This document shows, in pieces, positions 1 to 10,738 of a stretch of 64,000 bases of DNA. Both the position numbers and the translations under genes were made by a program. Location of the stretch: assembly GCA_034509755.1 (NCBI GenBank), contig CM067559.1:35764032-35828031 (forward strand). Reading direction: 5' to 3'. Each line of letters opens with the position of its first letter. Positions within the stretch are counted from its first letter, which is position 1. The notes under the pieces were generated by a model that was given only the letters and a program-made list of their open reading frames with translations, searched no databases and was not told where the DNA came from. Origin of the DNA: Anisodus tanguticus (taxonomy: Eukaryota; Streptophyta; Magnoliopsida; Solanales; Solanaceae).

Positions 1-174
1 CTAAATAACAAGAATCTTGGCCAACACTGTAACATAGATTTATTAAAGTTTGCAAAACTTATATATACCGTTGACTAACCCAAAATACTGAATCCGCAGT
101 TTACAAGACTAACAAAGCAAAAAACAAAGAGGAAAACAAGGCAAGTGTATCTTAGTTATGTCTTTCATACAACT

Positions 175-3100
175 CTATATGAAGTCAGAATCACCGCCGA
201 AATGCGGCAGATCTGGATGAGGCCTTCCTCCGCCACCAGGCCTCCTTGGGTCCCTGCATGCGATTTCAAGATTGACATTAATAAGAGGCAAAATAACTTA
301 TAGCTAAGATTATTTTCAGGCAACAAAGTGATTTGCCAATGTTAGATTGTAATTATCGTGTAACCAAAGAATAAAACCGCACATATATGTATATTCTAAG
401 GCTGGTCAGTGGGTCGGCCCGATCCCACCCCGGTCCCGACATTTTAAAAAACAAAAAAAAAATTGCGATATCGGGACTCGAACCGGGACGAGACATGGTC
501 TCGGCCCGGCCCACCTCAGTCCCGCCTCCGATCCCGCCTTAAACCCCCTTTTTGCATAAATAACCGTTGCACCAACGACAATTTTTGGCCCCCCCTCCCC
601 CACCCCCTTCCCTTAATATTTATTTTTAACCCATAAATTATTGTATTTACACTTTAACTCAATTTCTCAACTATAAATACACCATTCTCTTCATCTTTCT
701 CACAAATCTTCCTACAATCTCTCTAATCTCTCAATCTATCTCTTTACAAGTCTACATTGTCTACTAAATATTGAATTTTATTTATTCATTTGGGAGTGAA
801 GTTGACAACTAGCTTGAGGATCTTCCATCGAGCAAAGTTTCAATTTTCAATCTCTCGATTACACGTCGTCGTTTGATACATTCGTTCCTTCATTAAATTA
901 TTATTGTATATTTATTTTATTTAGCGCACTTAATTTCATTTATTTTAATTATTTATTAGTATAATTATAATGGAAGGATTTAACCGTATGCTTACGGGTA
1001 AGAGTCATGCTTCTTCTAGTAGGGGCAACAAGGGCAAGAGTCCTTCTAGTTATCCTATTTCTAGACATAATCTTATACCTACACATGATGATTTTGTGAT
1101 ACTGAGCATTTTCCTACAATACCATTAGATTTAGACGAGGAGCTATTTTCTGAAACTCAAGAAGACTTTAATTTAGACGATGATCTAGATGATACACCCA
1201 CTAATGTAGATGACAACAAACCCACTAGTGCACCTTCAACTGAAATGTCTCATATTCCCCCTAGTATGAGACGAGGTCCAGCAAAACGACCATTAAAATC
1301 AGATGCATGGACATTTTTTGATAGAGACGTAGAGAATCAAGTAGCTAGATGTAAAATTTGTAAAGATGTTTTAAAATTTAAAACTGGAAAAGGTCACGGT
1401 GGGACGGAGGGTTTAATGAGACACGTAGCAAGGGCTCATCCAACTAAGTATGCCCAATACGATGCTTCAAAACCAAGTACACAAACGTCCGCTCCATCGG
1501 AACAAGGTTTACATACTGTCCCGGATCAAGTACAGGGTTAAATTAACCCCACGACGGGAGGAATTGTAGTCCCTAATTACGATAAACATATAGATAGGGG
1601 GCAATAGCAAAATTAATTGTTGTGGAGGATTTGCCTTTTTCATTTCCTTCATCTCCTGATTTTATTCATTACATTAGAGATATGTATAATCATGTTTTTA
1701 ACGATTTTCCTAGATCAATTGTTAAGAGAGATGTATTTAAATTTGCACATGAATATCAACAGTATTTACGCTATTCATTATATCATTTTAATGGCAAAGT
1801 GGCTATCACTTCTGATATAGGCCGTAGAACTAACGGCCATGATTATTTAACGGTATCCTGTCATTGGATAGATTATAAATGGTCTATGCAAAAACGTATC
1901 TTAGGGTATAGATATATAGATGATAAGCACACTGGTACTTTTATTGTAAAAAATATTTATCAAGTGTGCGATTATTATGGAATAACTGATAAAATTATGA
2001 CTATTGCATTAGATAACGCTTCTTCTAACAATTATGCTATTACAATTTTAAAAAATAGTTTAACTCCATCTATTCCAGATCATTTTCATATAAAATGTGT
2101 GTGTCATATATATAACTTAGTTGTAAAAGATGATCTATCACTTTTTGAAGACATTCTTAGTAAAATACAATTTGCTATAAACTTTATTTTTAAAAATAAT
2201 AGAATACAATGAAAAAAGAATATAAAAAAAATTGTCACGATTGCCAACTACCTTATAGAAAAATTCCAATAGAAGTAATCACTAGGTGGAATTCTTTATA
2301 TGAGCAACGACTTGTCGCTTATGACTATAGAAAACCTATAACTTTATTTTTAACTCTCATAATCAAAATTCAGCTGATATGGTTGTAGATAGCGATTGGG
2401 GAAAAATTTTCGAACTTATTGTATTTCTAGAGAAATTTTTTCAAGCAACAAAAGAATTTTCTGGTATATATTATCCTACTATTTCAACTATGTTATTTTA
2501 TATAGCTCTAATATTTTTACTACTTAATGAGTATATGGATAAACCAGCTTATAAGGCAGCTATTAAAAAAATGTTTATCAAAATAAAAAAAATATTTTAT
2601 TCTTATTCCCACTATTTATATTATTGGTGTTGTATTAAATCCGACTATTAAAATAGACGGTACTAAATCACTTATTAAAACTATTTATGATTGTATAGCA
2701 GTACTACCACCTCCAAGTCCCAAAAATCCAAATCATCCACCACCTATTGAACAAACTAAAAAAGTGTTGTCTAGCGTAGAAGACGAATGCAAAAAAGTAT
2801 ATAGATTTTACCAACAAGAAAGTGCTAGCAACCTACCGGCTTCCATACCATCTTCTTCTTCTTCAACACAACCTCACAAAAGACATGTTTCTGCGGCTAG
2901 TATTGAAAGCCTCAGAAATAGAATGTGCGGCTGTAACGCTACTAACCAAATTAGCAAGTTTGATATTTTTGTTTTGCAGGGTTCTGTACCGTACCAAGCA
3001 GTTCTCAATGAAGAAGGATGTAAAGACTTGCTGAAATACTGGAGGGAGAATGAGAAGACCTTTCCAACACTTTCAATGATTGTCCGAGATGTTTTGAACA

Positions 3101-4541
3101 TTCAAGCGTCATCAACGGTGTCTGAAAGCGCTTTTTCTGCCGGCAGATATCAAATAGGAGAGCACAGACACTCATTAGCCGGAGACAGCTTGGAGATTGA
3201 ATAATAAGTATTATTTAGAGAGATTGGATACGAGCGGAGCGGAGAGGGTGCAGTCAACCGGAGATCAACGAAGAAGAAGACGAAAACTACAACAAAATCT
3301 TATCTGAAGGTGGTGGAAGCGACGTGGAGTAATTTGACCAAGAAATATCAATTCCAACCGAAGAACCACAGAAAATTATCAAGAAACTAGAATAGGTTTT
3401 TTTCAAAATGTAATTTTTTTAATTGTAATTTTACTATGTAATTTGCAACTTTTGAACAACACCACAAAGTTGCAATTTTGACAATTGTATTTGTATTACA
3501 AAAAAAATCATGTCTATTAAATAATATAAGAGGCACAAAAACAGCCCTCTGGGTGTTATTGAAAGGGTCATCACTACTTTAGGACCTCATATGGAACCTG
3601 AGATGTTTTTATTACACTATCTTATTAAATTATTGAGTTCTTTATATATGTTATTTTTTAAATTAAGTGCAAAAAAAAAAAAAAAACGCCACGACCCTAT
3701 CCCGCCCCGATTCCGACGGGATCGGGATCGGGGCAGGACTTCGGCGAATCCCGCATGTCCCGCCCCGACCCGATCACGCCCCTCCCCCTGTTCCGCCCCG
3801 ACCCGACTCGTCCCGGTCCTGCCCGGTGGCCACCCCTAGTATATTCTCTTTCGAGGAGAAATCCAGAAGGCACCCAAAGTAGAGTGTTAGAGGTTTCCCT
3901 TTTACAAGTATGCTTGCTATAGCAATTTTGAGTTCACATCTAGCAAGTAAAAACTAGATGGGAAAAGCGGAATTTCACCTAAAACTAACGGGTAATATGT
4001 TGCATCAAACTAAAGTACCTGATGAAGAGACCTGGCTCAAAGCCAGGAACATCTGGTGGACCATACAGATCAAAACGAGCACCACCCATTCCACCGAAAT
4101 AAAATCGATCTTACACTACACATCTCCAATCTCTATAAACGCAAGGGGATATTGAGAGACTTACGGACGTCTTCCAGGTAAACGAGGATCCCCACCCATT
4201 CCACCGAAAAACGAGGGTCATTAGGCCCTGCATTATATAACATAAATAACTCAGTTTGCAAAAGACACAATTCGGGATTCTTTACCAGAACTCCGGCAAG
4301 GCTAGCTACACACCTACAAGCATGCTCCCACCAACTCCTGGTTCACCTCTACAATGACAGATAGGGTGGGTTGAGGGGAACACAAGAATAACATATATAG
4401 AACTCAGAACACAGCGACTGACGAGTGCCTTCAGCATGACAAATCGCGGAAAAGATAACAAACCTGGTTGGGTATACTCCAGCACCAGGTCCAGGGAAAA
4501 GATCACTGCCACAAACACCAGGAATGGGAGGAACCATATAC
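175..4541 (-). CDS. PTRE1: PI31-like proteasome regulator, 3' exons only
   Basis: Spliced minus-strand gene for the plant PI31 homologue, a Pro/Gly-rich proteasome-binding regulator (PTRE1 in Arabidopsis). Proposed coding exons, in gene order, are 4541-4464, 4348-4314, 4227-4165, 4109-4019 and 253-175. The first carries VPPIPGVCGSDLFPGPGAG, the second GEPGVGGSMLVG, the third PNDPR, the fourth GARFDLYGPPDVPGFEPG, and the last ends HPDLPHFGGDSDFI then stop. These match the conserved C-terminal half of plant PI31 in order, and GT/AG sites flank the exons. The last intron (254-4018) holds a hAT transposon. The third exon has one T fewer than the expected PRWFGG coding, so its frame shifts and returns only if the fourth exon starts at 4109. 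The N-terminal FP-domain exons were not found to the right, so the gene is either partial in this window or broken. Family identity is firm; exon 3-4 structure and function are uncertain. Confidence 0.8.
398..3839 (+). mobile_element. hAT DNA transposon in PI31 intron
   Basis: A 3.44 kb element lies between direct repeats tatattct at 390-397 and 3840-3847, the 8 bp target duplication typical of hAT elements. Its ends are imperfect inverted repeats: aaggctggtca on the left, and ctaggggtggcca when the right end is read in reverse. Both subterminal regions are rich in cccga/gggtcgg-type motifs, which is common in plant hATs. It encodes a broken transposase on the plus strand, so it runs opposite to the host gene. 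Without it the PI31 last intron would be about 0.3 kb. Confidence 0.9.
970..3204 (+). pseudogene. hAT transposase, frameshifted
   Basis: The likely start is the ATG at 970 (MEGFNRMLTGKS). A frameshift near 1100 moves the reading to the frame at 1245, where a BED zinc finger is visible: WTFF, then CKIC, then HVARAHPTKY. A stop follows at 1539, and the RNase H-like core resumes at 1622-2212 (VAITSDIGRRTNGHDYLT, then WSMQKRILGY, then DNASSNNYAI and CVCHIYNLVV). Pieces at 2250-2660 include TRWNSLYE. The dimerisation domain is at 2764-3204 (LKYWRENEKTFPTLSMI, then SSTVSESAFSAG, then HRHSLAGDSLE). At least three frame breaks mean no full transposase can be made. Confidence 0.9.
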
Positions 4542-6669
4542 CTGTAACCCAGGCAATGTAAGAAGTAAAAATTATGTGCAACCTCCAATAAAACAAGATA
4601 TCAAACTTGAAAATCTAACAAAATTTCCCGATGGGTAAGTTCAATGCCTTTGGGAGGTTTTCTTTTGGGTGGTGGGGGGAGGGGGGTTAATGACCAATAC
4701 TATTCTGCTGACCAAAAAAATGATGGCCGTACTTCGAGAACGGCGCAACCCACCATAAGGGATTTCTCCTATCGCTACCTACTAGCGGGTAAAACTTACC
4801 CTCCTATTCGGAAACTAAAATAGAGAGCAGTCTCCATGTCTGTCTGCCTGCTCCTCCTTTAATCCCTAATCTGATTTTCGTTGAGAAGATTATCCGCACA
4901 ACTTATAATAAGAACCTATTTTATTAACCCCTCCCTAAAATAAACTAAAGGACATACGTTTTTCTTTGCCTTACAAGTGACCACCAGCAAGTTACCAATA
5001 GTACTAAACATTGTCACAGCTGCTACCACTAACAACTCATTATCAAATGACTAACGTAGGCCTACAAACAAATTAAATCTGGATTCCACTTAGCAAAATG
5101 GCAGAACCTCAAATAACAATGTCTTGTTTTTGGTCCACAAAACACACCAAGATTTCCTAAAAACAAATCCTTGGGGGTTTCATATTATTTAGTCTGGTAT
5201 AATCTCAGAAAGAGGGGACTAGAAGAAGCGGTTGAAAGAGTGGAAGAGAAAAGAAAATCACTACACTTTATTAAGAGGAGAGGAAACGTATGAGAAAGAC
5301 CAAGAGTACAAAGAGAGCTCTGAGCTACGTTCAAAATGCTTGAAAAGCCTGCCAGTCCGACGAGAGAGAAAATGCATCCCAACTTTTATAGAAACATCCT
5401 CAAGTACCTAATTTTTTTTATCAAGAAAATGATAAATAATGTATACAAGTGCCTTGAACCTCTGAACTTAAGAGTACCTAAATTTCTATGTTATTTTATG
5501 ATGTGCAGGATATGAAAGGCCTTTCATGAGGAAATGTAATCCTACGACCATCACAGAACCCATGGGACAAACCTCCAAAATAGGTTGCGAAGGTAGTAGG
5601 GCTGGGTGCATGGGAGCAACACCTCAAATGATGAAGTTACTTCTACCTAAAGAAGAAAAATTGGGCAAGTGTCTTCTACAGAAAGGATAACATAAAGCTC
5701 TCTACTTAAGAGAAAATTCCCCTAATCTAAGACAAACCCAAATCACTTGAAGGAGGGTAACCGCTTGGCTAGTTGAACAACAGGAAAAGGCCGGGGAAAA
5801 CATATAATCAAGAGCAAGTCATCACTGATGAGCTCCAACAGCAGCACAAAGGGCTATTGTTAAAGGATCTAGCCGAGCAATTTCCAATAGTGATGGATAC
5901 AAAGATCTAAAGAGGTGAATAAAGCCTCGAAGAATACCAAAATGCCTCAAATATAAGAGTGACTTCTCAAATGATTAAGCAATTCCAAAAAGGGATAAGA
6001 CGTTTGTCATATAACTAGAGAAAGATGATGGAGCTACTCCAGGTTGTAATTTCTATTTGGACTAATCATCACAAAGTGCACAAACAAGGAGGCCCAGCAG
6101 TGCGTGCTAGTATCAATGTAGCTCGAATTGCTAAAGGAACTATTTGGAGCAGTTGAAGAGGAGGCATGGCCATCTAGGATGCAGATGTCTTCTCCAAGTC
6201 AAGTGGCTGCCGATATATGGGCCCTTGAAATGCATACTCCGAGGTGAATAACATCTGGGGCAAGGTTGTCTACTACCAATTAGTTCACCCCTCCTGAGAC
6301 CTCAAGGAAGGGAAAGAAAGTACGAAATCCAAAGTATAAGAAATCACAGGGATTCAAGAGGAGACTGGCTACTTTCCTTTCCATCTTTCATCTCTAACAA
6401 ACACTTATAGCTTGGGATCCTTACGTTCTCTTCTTATTGTTTTCAAGGTAGAACATTATTCACTCATATCGGTTATCAAAAAGCATTATTCACTCATATC
6501 TCACAGAATATGATGATGCAATTTGTAGAAAGTGAAAATTCAGAGATTTTGTTTTCTTATGAACTGAGAATCTACTGCATGTATCTAGGTACAAGGCCTG
6601 ATATCGTACCCTTTTGAATGGTTTCATTCTATTGTTGCTTGTGATTCAAAGAGTAGATTTGTGCTCAGC
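4542..6669. other. No recognisable gene; upstream of PI31 exons
   Basis: I recognise no exon, RNA gene or transposon protein here. This is where the upstream PI31 introns or N-terminal exons would be expected, but no FP-domain motif was seen on the minus strand. A plus-strand open stretch of about 60 codons near 5508-5690 has no family signature that I know. AT-rich, with short low-complexity runs. Confidence 0.4.
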
Positions 6670-8517
6670 TGGATTCGAAAGAGCCAGACTGAGGATCGTC
6701 CTGATAGTTGTCAGTTTGACCACCGGACTGAAAGTCTCACCCCAATCAACACCAACCTATTGAGTCTTCCCATCACCTACAAGACGGACTTTGTGCCTCT
6801 CAAATGTACTATCAGATTTTTTTTATGACTAAAAATCCACATAGACCGAATCACATTAACATCAGGGGGACGGGGTACCAAATCTTACGTCATATTATTA
6901 ATAAGAGCATTAAATTCATCATCCATAGCCATTTTCCAATTCGGGCCATTAAGGGCAGACACAGGATTACGGGACAACGGTGACTTGGCAACATGGGTGT
7001 GAAGACCGTATTTTTTGTTTGGCTTAAAAATCCCGTGTTGACTACGAGTGACATATTGTTGGGCCGGAATTGGAGTCGGGCCGGACGAGCGTGACGGACT
7101 TCCCCGCAGTAGGCTGATTGTGACTGGACTGCTAGACAGTAGGCCAGGAGAGGTAGGCTACCCGATCCAGATGGTGGGCCAAGACTTAACGGACTGTCCG
7201 CTACTAGGCTGCCAGGGAGAGGCTCAGCTGGGCCAGCAGCCGCGGGGCTCGGTAATTGGGCTGAGACACCGGGACACGTTGGGCCTATTTGGGAGGCTAA
7301 TTTATGGATCAAATACGGAGATATGGTATTGTCAAGAAATTCATAGGTAAGAGGCCCGGAATAATGTAATTTGGCAAAAGGAAAATTTGTTTCATAAAAA
7401 ATTACATGATAACTTACGATGATTTTATTAGAGGATAAGTCGAAATATTTGTAACCATGATGATTTTACGAATATCCCAAAAAACACATGGGGTTGACCG
7501 GGGTTGAAGTTTATTGATGGTAGTAGAAGGAAAGAGATGATAGCATAAGCACCCGAAAACTCGTAAATGAGAATATGATGTATCCCTTAGGTATAAAATT
7601 TTGAGTGGGGATTGGTAGGCTATTTGTTTGCTCGGAAGTATGTTCAAAAGATAGGTTGCCATGTGTAACACATGATGCCAAAATGATGGTGGTAGAGATG
7701 CATGTGCAAGTAAGGTTCTAACAATATTGTTAATGGTTCGAATTTTTCTTTCTGCTTTTCCTTTTTGAGATGATGTATGTGGACACGAGAGACGAAATGA
7801 CAAACCATTAGTTTTGCAAAAATCCCAAAAAGGACCATTATCAAATTCTCTACCATTGTCACACTAAATATTTTTAATATCTCATTCAAATTGAGTGCGG
7901 ATGTATGCTCTAAATGATAGAAATGTGGAAAAAACTTGTGACTTTTTAGACAAAGGAAACGTCCACAAAAAAATAGAGTAATCATCCAACAACAGAAGAT
8001 AATATCGATGGTCCGAAGAGCTCAAAACGGGAGATGTTCAAATATCACTATGAATAATATCAAAAGTCATAATAGTACGAGACTTAGAAGCAACAAAAGA
8101 CAACTTAACATATTTTTCAAGAGAACAAAAGTGACAAACATGAGAACTACGAGGTCTAATATACTCAATAAATTTATTTTGTTTAAGGGAAGCAAAAACA
8201 GGTGCTCCTGCATGACCCAAACGTTCATGCCATAAAGAAGAAGCTAAAGCTGCAAAAGTGGATAGTAATTTGGCTTGATATGTGGTTGTGGTGATTGAAT
8301 AAAGCTCTCCCCGGCTATCACATCTCATCAGACGTATCCTCGTATGAAAATCCTTTACGGAAAACCTAAAAGGATCAAATTCAACAGAAACTCAATTATC
8401 AGTTGTAAATTTTCTAACTGAAATCAAGTTTTTAATTAATTGAGGTGCGTGGATGACATTTTTCAAAATTAACAGTGAGTTCGGGTGAGACAAGTTTGTA
8501 GTACCATAACCACAGAT
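6670..8517 (-). mobile_element. Ty1/copia pol remnant
   Basis: The minus strand reads in order through the end of the protease/pre-integrase region (LILKNVIHAPQLIKNLISVR, 8392-8500), GAG-pre-integrase (SLWHERLGHAG, 8038-8328), integrase (CPHTSSQKGKAERKIRTINN, 7414-7803, with LLDDYSIFLWTF upstream in another frame) and the start of reverse transcriptase (RSMWIF, then a broken GDGKTQ-like region, 6670-6900). Many stops and frameshifts occur. No LTRs are joined to it, and RT after the first third and RNase H are absent. It is most like the short-LTR copia elements elsewhere in this window. Confidence 0.85.
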
Positions 8518-8765
8518 TGGAAGCTTTTGGGGCTGAGTTAGGCTCGAGATCCATTCTTTACATGGTATCAGAGCCATACTCATTCCAATTCTATGTTCAC
8601 CGATGTTGGGTCCCCAAATTATGTAATCCACACTCCAGTTAACGGAGTCTAGGTGTGCGAGGGAGTGTTAAGAGTCCCACATTGGAAATGGAATGGGAAC
8701 ATGGACTCCTTATATGGACTTGAACAATTCTCACCCTACAAGCTAGATCTTGGGCCTTGACCGTC
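8518..8765 (+). mobile_element. TRIM-like LTR element fragment
   Basis: A 3' LTR end (to about 8562) is followed at once by a methionyl-tRNA-type primer site, tggtatcagagcc, at 8563-8575. About 70 bp further a purine tract (gcgagggag) leads into tgttaagagtcccacattgg at 8666, which looks like the start of the second LTR. There is too little space for coding sequence, as in TRIM retrotransposons. The right LTR is cut off near 8765. Orientation is plus, opposite to the copia piece it abuts. Confidence 0.55.
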
Positions 8766-8829
8766 AACAGCATAATCAGAATTGTCTTCTACCAGAAAAC
8801 CACAACCATAGCCAGATTTGGTCACACAA

Positions 8830-9808
8830 CTTGTAAGAAATATTACTCAAACTTATAGGTCGATGTTGGAATAAAAGTTTCAAGATCAACAGTCTTAGGG
8901 AAGCATCACATGGGAGCAATTCAACTCACTAAGAAAGCTAGAAAACCTATATGAAAGTCCGATCTGTTTTCAATACCTTCATAGAAGAAGGTTTGAAGAC
9001 CATCAAGTGTAGGTGCTTTGAGATCGCTATTTTTTCAATAATAATATGGCAAATTATTGCAAATTTTCCCATAAGAAAGAATAGATATAAGCTTATTACA
9101 AAAATGGACAAATAATGTTTGTGAAGGAGGAATCAGTTAAGGATTGACAATCGTATTCCTAAAATGGGTAAAAAATAATTGAGACAAATAGTTATGAATA
9201 ATGATTTTAATAGCAGCAGGGTTATCAAGTCAGTTTCCACTATCGTCTCTAATCTTATTAATTATAATGTTTTTCATCCTGCAAAAAGTGAAAAATGAAA
9301 GAGCTTAATATTCCCCTCACATTGGATAACTCAATTTTGTTTAGATTTTTGCTGCTAAAAAATTTCTTCATTCCTTAACAACTCATAATGTTGAATTTTC
9401 AAATCCTTTTCAAAATAGATATAGGGTATGACAATTTCCCAAGTTCTTTTGAATATCCTCTAATCTTGTTAAAATTCTCTTCTTTTTTTAATTTTTCTTG
9501 AAATATATTTTTATTCCAAAGTTCTAGCATTTTGGGAGAATCAACAACGATATCGATAAAGTTATTATCAGTTTCCAGCCAATCAGACTCATTATTTTTT
9601 TAAATGATGAATTACTGTACCACATAGCCTTGTGTGTGAAAGGTTCATTTAATATACAGGCAGAGTACATGCCTTCCAAATGTATGACAATTGTAGAATG
9701 GTTGGAACAAGTTTTTGGGATATTCTTAACCTTTGCCTCTGGCAACAACCGTTTTCAACTTTCATTAGCTAGTACTTTGTCATGTCTGACTTGGATATTT
9801 GTTAGTTT
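8830..9808 (-). mobile_element. L1-type LINE fragment, inverted copy
   Basis: Reverse-complement relative of 36937-37770, with only scattered differences over most of its length. On the minus strand it reads as a decayed LINE ORF2: a piece with SNHSTIVIHLEGMYSA (end of the endonuclease), then YELLRNEEI-like and RPISL-like stretches known from plant LINE reverse transcriptase. It contains about 160 bp (8950-9110) missing from the other copy. Its 9808 end joins an LTR at the same base as the other copy does. Confidence 0.7.
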
Positions 9809-10738
9809 TGTTGGATATTTAAATCATGAACGGAAATAGTAAATAACTATTACAGTGATCGAAAGGATAAATAACATAGATTACAACAATAAGTTATTAA
9901 TATCTTGATCTTGAATTGGAACTTCAAATCTGGATCTTGTATTCAGAAATACAAGAACATGAACTGCTACACTTGTGGCTTGTAGAACCGCTGAGAATTT
10001 GAACGGTTAGAGTCCTTTGAGTTTCAAGTTCACACCTGAAACACTTAGCAACCAATTAGATAATCACAACACCACCGGCTGAGTATATGCTTTTACGTTA
10101 CCGGGCAATAGTCTCCTAAGATAAAATAACAACTAATCAACACTACAAAGCAAATAGGTTGATTCTGACGAAGAAAACAAACATGAAACGACTTGCTGAA
10201 AAATGGAAAATTTAGAGAAAAAAGAAAGAGTTTCTGCTTTTGTTCAAGACTTGTGTCTTCTCTTTCTCTCTACTGTCTACTCAAAATTAGAGTAAGGTCT
10301 TCTCTTTATAGTGTTTAGGAGGGTATTAAGAGGCTGCTTAAGAGGTATAGTCATGGCCAGAAATGTTTTGCAGACGGGCAGGGCTAGCCTTGAACCCAAG
10401 CACACCTAGGTCCTCCCTCCTTCAAACACATGGGTTACCCCTTGGGGTCCCAAACCCTTATCCATTTTTTAGGCTTATAAAATGAACAATTCTTCCTTTT
10501 CCTACCGATGTGGGAGATTTGTCTCACATCATATTTTCATGCCTCAAACAACTTACTTCGTGGACCAATATCTCTTTCATTTCTTAACGAAATTTGACGA
10601 TCATTGGCCCTACGGTCATCTACTCACTTAGTAGATTATGCACGTGTGAAGAACTAAAGTATCCAACATGCGGAACCCGAGTGTTTAAGTCATTAAAGAT
10701 GGGTGGACGCAACCCCCATCAAAGGCAAATTTCCAACA
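9809..10738 (-). repeat. Single copia LTR, mosaic, minus orientation
   Basis: A complete 930 bp LTR read on the minus strand from tgttggaaatttgcc (10738) to ttaaatatccaaca (9809). A TATA-like tataaag lies near 10310 on the minus strand. The R/U5 half matches the LTRs at 29952-31324 and 35845-36936, whereas the U3 half matches the LTRs at 58039 and 60638. Flanking 5-mers are agttt on the left and attac on the right, so there is no target duplication. No internal retroelement sequence is attached. Confidence 0.8.

Noticed and set aside
1245..1541. Stand-alone BED zinc-finger gene
   Set aside because: It lies in frame-shifted continuity with a hAT transposase between that element's ends, so it is a transposon remnant.
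7048..7350. 100-codon plus-strand open frame
   Set aside because: It lies antisense to the Pro-rich linker between integrase and RT of the copia remnant and has no similarity of its own.
9630..9839. Paired 69-codon open frames at 9630-9839 and 36906-37115, seeming to be a conserved gene family
   Set aside because: Both are antisense to decayed LINE ORF2 and run into an LTR end; the similarity is due to duplicated transposon DNA.
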